Below, piece after piece: positions 61,422 through 64,000 of a stretch of 64,000 bases of DNA. The notes below the pieces were generated by a model. The model was not told the DNA's origin and did no database searches. It saw only the letters and a program-made list of their open reading frames with translations. Numbering within the stretch: position 1 is the stretch's first letter; each line of letters begins with the position of its first letter. Where the stretch lies: the NCBI GenBank assembly GCA_029204225.1, contig CM055096.1, forward strand, positions 33,922,571 through 33,986,570, given 5' to 3'. A program made the position numbers and the translations under genes. Source of the stretch: Diphasiastrum complanatum (taxonomy: Eukaryota > Streptophyta > Lycopodiopsida > Lycopodiales > Lycopodiaceae).

Positions 61422-61991
61422 TCATGGTTGGTGTCTTGGTATCTTCGTTTGGTTTAGCATGTCGAAAAACTTCTTATGCTTGATCCTGGAAAGCGCTTTG
61501 GTGAAGATGTCTGCGACCATTTTTGTTGTGGAGCAGTATTGAAGGATCATTTGCCCTGAGAAAACTTTCTCCCAAATGAAATGATACTGGATTTCTATGT
61601 GCTTGGATTTGCCATGAAATCTGGGATTCAATGACAGTGAAATACAACTCAAGTTGTCACACAAAATGGTGGTAGCATTGAACTGAGTGTGACGTAAGTC
61701 GTGAAGTAATAACCTGAACCATACAGCTTCTTTTGAAGCTTGACATGCTGCGATGTACTCTGCCTCGGATGTGCTAACAGTGTATGCTAAATCTGGTCTA
61801 GTACACAACATTGCATACATCAAAGATCCTATGAGTGAATGATAAGGGTTCTTCGCTATGTCGAGTACTTCACTATCAAAATCAGCACAAGTAGGTTTAG
61901 TCGATACTATACTTGGATCCATTGGAGTATCAATTGGTTTGTAATCAAATATATGAAATTTTTCTAAAATGCCTCCTAGATATGTCTCCAT
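61422..61991 (-). pseudogene. Copia reverse transcriptase end fused to RNase H by deletion
   Basis: A clean 189-codon frame. It starts in the reverse transcriptase thumb (YLGGILEKFHIFDYKPIDTP), continues to SLIGSLMYAMLCTRPDLAYT, then jumps at TVS directly into TSEAEYIAACQASKEAVWFR of RNase H. It ends with LCDNLSCISLSLNPRFHGKS, HIEIQYHFIWEKV and DIFTKALSRIKHKKF. The stretch of roughly 90 residues that normally separates these (including the first RNase H catalytic Asp) is absent, yet the frame is kept. It lies just upstream of the LTR on the same strand. The catalytic YVDD region is missing. Confidence 0.88.
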
Positions 61992-62793
61992 TAGAGGAGC
62001 GTATAAGAAATCGTGCCTTAGTAAGAGAATATTAGAGAGAGAATGATAAAATGACTGAAATTTTTTCTCGTTTTCTTAGTTTCCAATGCTGCCCGCCGTC
62101 TAAGTTGTGTGGCTGGCTCATTTTTTGAAATATATTAACAATGCGCATAAAAAAAGGCACGCTGCCAAGAAACAAAGCACACGCCACAAGCGGGAGAAAA
62201 TTCCCTCCAAAATCTCATGTGTAAAGGACCGAAGTTTTACATAAATAGAACCTCTAGTCTTTTAGATTTCTCCAATCATGTTGTCACACTAATTTACATG
62301 TCAACTTGTCGAATACTTGTGAGTCGTCCTGAGAATGACTTTGAGGAGCTTTGTAAGGCAATTTTAGCAATGTGGGCTCCTTTTGCAGCTTTTTATTGAT
62401 GCTATATGTCTTGTTCTTGTAGGTGTTGTGATTGCTTTTTGCAAAGTTCAGGTTTATTGTAATTCTGCTCTCCCTTAGATTAATAGTTAATATTGTTGTA
62501 GATAATGTACTGATGTTTCTAGCTTCTTGGTTGAGTAAGATGTTCCCGCTATTATTAGATTAACCACTCCTTTGTGTAGGATTAAGGGTTTGGAAGACAA
62601 GGCTTAACCTTGTAGAGGTTCAAATCCTCTTTCCTTAAACTATTAAAATAAGGAAGAACTTGAAGTTGGGTCTGAATTTTGCTTTTATTGTTTTTCAAAT
62701 TTGAAAATGCAAATTAAAAAGAGGTCAATTATGAAATGAAGATGCAAGCGCTTAATTTTTATATAATCATAATCAAGATACAAACATTCTATC
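61992..62793. other. no gene seen
   Basis: Plus-strand 60-codon frame at 62,217-62,399 has no recognisable similarity. A tRNA-like fragment near 62,581-62,640 is discussed under rejected observations. Confidence 0.4.
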
Positions 62794-63491
62794 ATATTCT
62801 ATGCAAAGAGTAGATCAATTTTGCTTTTGGCCTCATCTCTATCAGAGTTCAGATAAGAAAGTTAGGGTAGATCAAAGATTTATAGTACTAGATAAGCTTT
62901 TGATGATATGTGGAATATCTCCACCACGCAAGCATCTACATTCTGGTAAAAAAAACTTGTCCATTCTCGCGTCATGGCGATATGCCACATCATCATATTC
63001 TATGCAAAGAGTAGATCAATTTTGCTTTTGACCTCATCTCTATCAGAGTTCAGATAAGAAAGTAATGGTAAATCAAATATTTATAGTACAAGATAAGCAT
63101 TTGATGATGTGGCATTTATACTATTTAATGATGTGGCATTTGATGATGTGGAATATCTCAACCACGCGAGGATCTGCATTCTGGTAAAAAAACCTTGTCT
63201 ATTCTCGCGTCATCGCCATATGCCACAGCATCAGAATCTTTGATTAGCCATAACTTTCTTATTTGAACTCGGATCGAGATGAAGTAAAAAGCAAAAATGA
63301 TCTACTCTTCATGTAGAATAATTGGAATATCTCCACCATGTGAAAATCTGCATTCTGTTAGGAATCACTGGTCTATTCTCGCGTCATGGCGATATGCCAC
63401 ATCATCAAAATCTTTGATTAGCCATAACTTTCTTATTTGAACTCGGATGGAGATGAGGTAAAAAGCAAAAATGATCTACTCTTTGCGTAGA
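62794..63491. repeat. fold-back repeat cluster: two direct, two inverted copies
   Basis: A unit of about 90 bp (ATGCAAAGAGTAGATCAATT ... ATAAGAAAGTTAGGGT) occurs twice forward (62,794-62,884; 62,995-63,087) and twice inverted (63,235-63,309; 63,408-63,491). Between the copies lies a second unit, always forward, with GTGGAATATCTCCACCACGC, CATTCTGGTAAAAAAACTTG and ATTCTCGCGTCATGGCGATA (about 62,910-62,992; 63,140-63,232; 63,318-63,405). The 76-codon frame at 62,801-63,031 is inside the unit. Confidence 0.9.
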
Positions 63492-64000
63492 ATACATTGG
63501 AATGATCACATCTTGATTATGGTTCTATAAAAAATTATCAAAAATGTCTATAAAATCTATTGTTGTTCTACTCATCTGTAGTTTAATGGTTGATGTTGTT
63601 GTAGATGATGTTTTGCAGCTTCTTGTAGGTTGGCCCTCTTTAAAACATGTAAGTTTGTTTAACTATGCTTTGCTCAGAATATATTACTACTAACCATAAG
63701 TTTTAAGAGTCGGGCAGTTAGGAGTCTTGCGGGCAGCAAGTATTGTCAAATTACAATTCCAGACCCTGCCCAATAAGAGTTTTGAAATGTTCAAAATATT
63801 ACCGAAAAACTCCAAATTCTTTCAGACCGACAAACAACGTTACATTCTTTCATAGGTGTAAAAACTTTACTGGGCCACATGTACATTGAATAGTTGAATA
63901 GTGAATAAAAACATCTTGACAAACAGCCCTTTTGGTGCTTGGAACTCCTCTAATGCTTACTAAGATAGATCTTCTTCTGAGGTCTATTTCTAGTAATGTG
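63492..64000. other. no gene seen
   Basis: AT-rich sequence to the window edge with no sustained frame. Confidence 0.4.

Noticed and set aside
62581-62640. tRNA-like fold: ACAAG..CTTGT stem, AGAGGTTCAAATCCTCT arm, TTAAGG..CCTTAA ends
   Set aside because: The arm matches a T-arm, but there is no D-arm, no variable loop between the two stems and C instead of T before the would-be anticodon. It is at most a degenerate tRNA-derived piece.

Overview
This window is nuclear DNA of a vascular land plant with a large, repeat-rich genome. The evidence is a hexameric polyubiquitin gene, a plant-type vacuolar cation/proton exchanger (CAX2 class) with eleven coding exons, at least five Ty1/Copia and two Ty3/Gypsy retroelement remnants, long perfect CT/AG microsatellites, and one inferred intron of about 19.4 kb filled with transposons. 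A fern or gymnosperm is plausible from the intron size, but the sequence alone does not decide this.

Layout. 1-11 kb is repeat DNA: an LTR fragment, a 170-bp (CT)n tract, a 2.1-kb region saturated with GTACC words, decayed coding sequence, a Copia 3' end, a near-2-kb inverted repeat made of two tail-to-tail LTR copies, and a short tandem array. 11.1-13.1 kb is an intact polyubiquitin gene (+). 14.7-17.8 kb is a Copia element with two segments inverted in place; 18.7-19.7 kb is another LTR with iterated primer-binding-site-like motifs. 20.3-26.7 kb holds two Gypsy elements in series (+), each with gag and a leader built from its own short word, followed by a TAG-interrupted ORF of unknown function. 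26.7-30.7 kb is mostly unassigned, with a triplicated segment and a LINE-like ORF1 remnant.

30.7-55.6 kb is the CAX gene (-). Exons 3-11 lie at 30.7-35.4 kb and exons 1-2 at 54.8-55.6 kb. The joined reading frame is 502 codons, with compatible phases at every junction. Intron 2 holds decayed coding sequence, several short self-complementary word islands, a captured DEAD-box helicase exon, and a head-to-head pair of Copia elements that both lack the integrase core. 55.6-64 kb is the CAX upstream region, a further Copia 3' end whose single LTR has a polypurine tract on one side and a primer-binding site on the other, and a fold-back repeat.

Only the ubiquitin and CAX genes look like functional host genes. 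The most unusual signal is a recurrent type of locus, about 70 bp to 2 kb long, in which one short word, often self-complementary, is repeated many times in both orientations. The word differs between loci, yet two of the loci share an AT-rich core, and two words are related by paired complementary changes.
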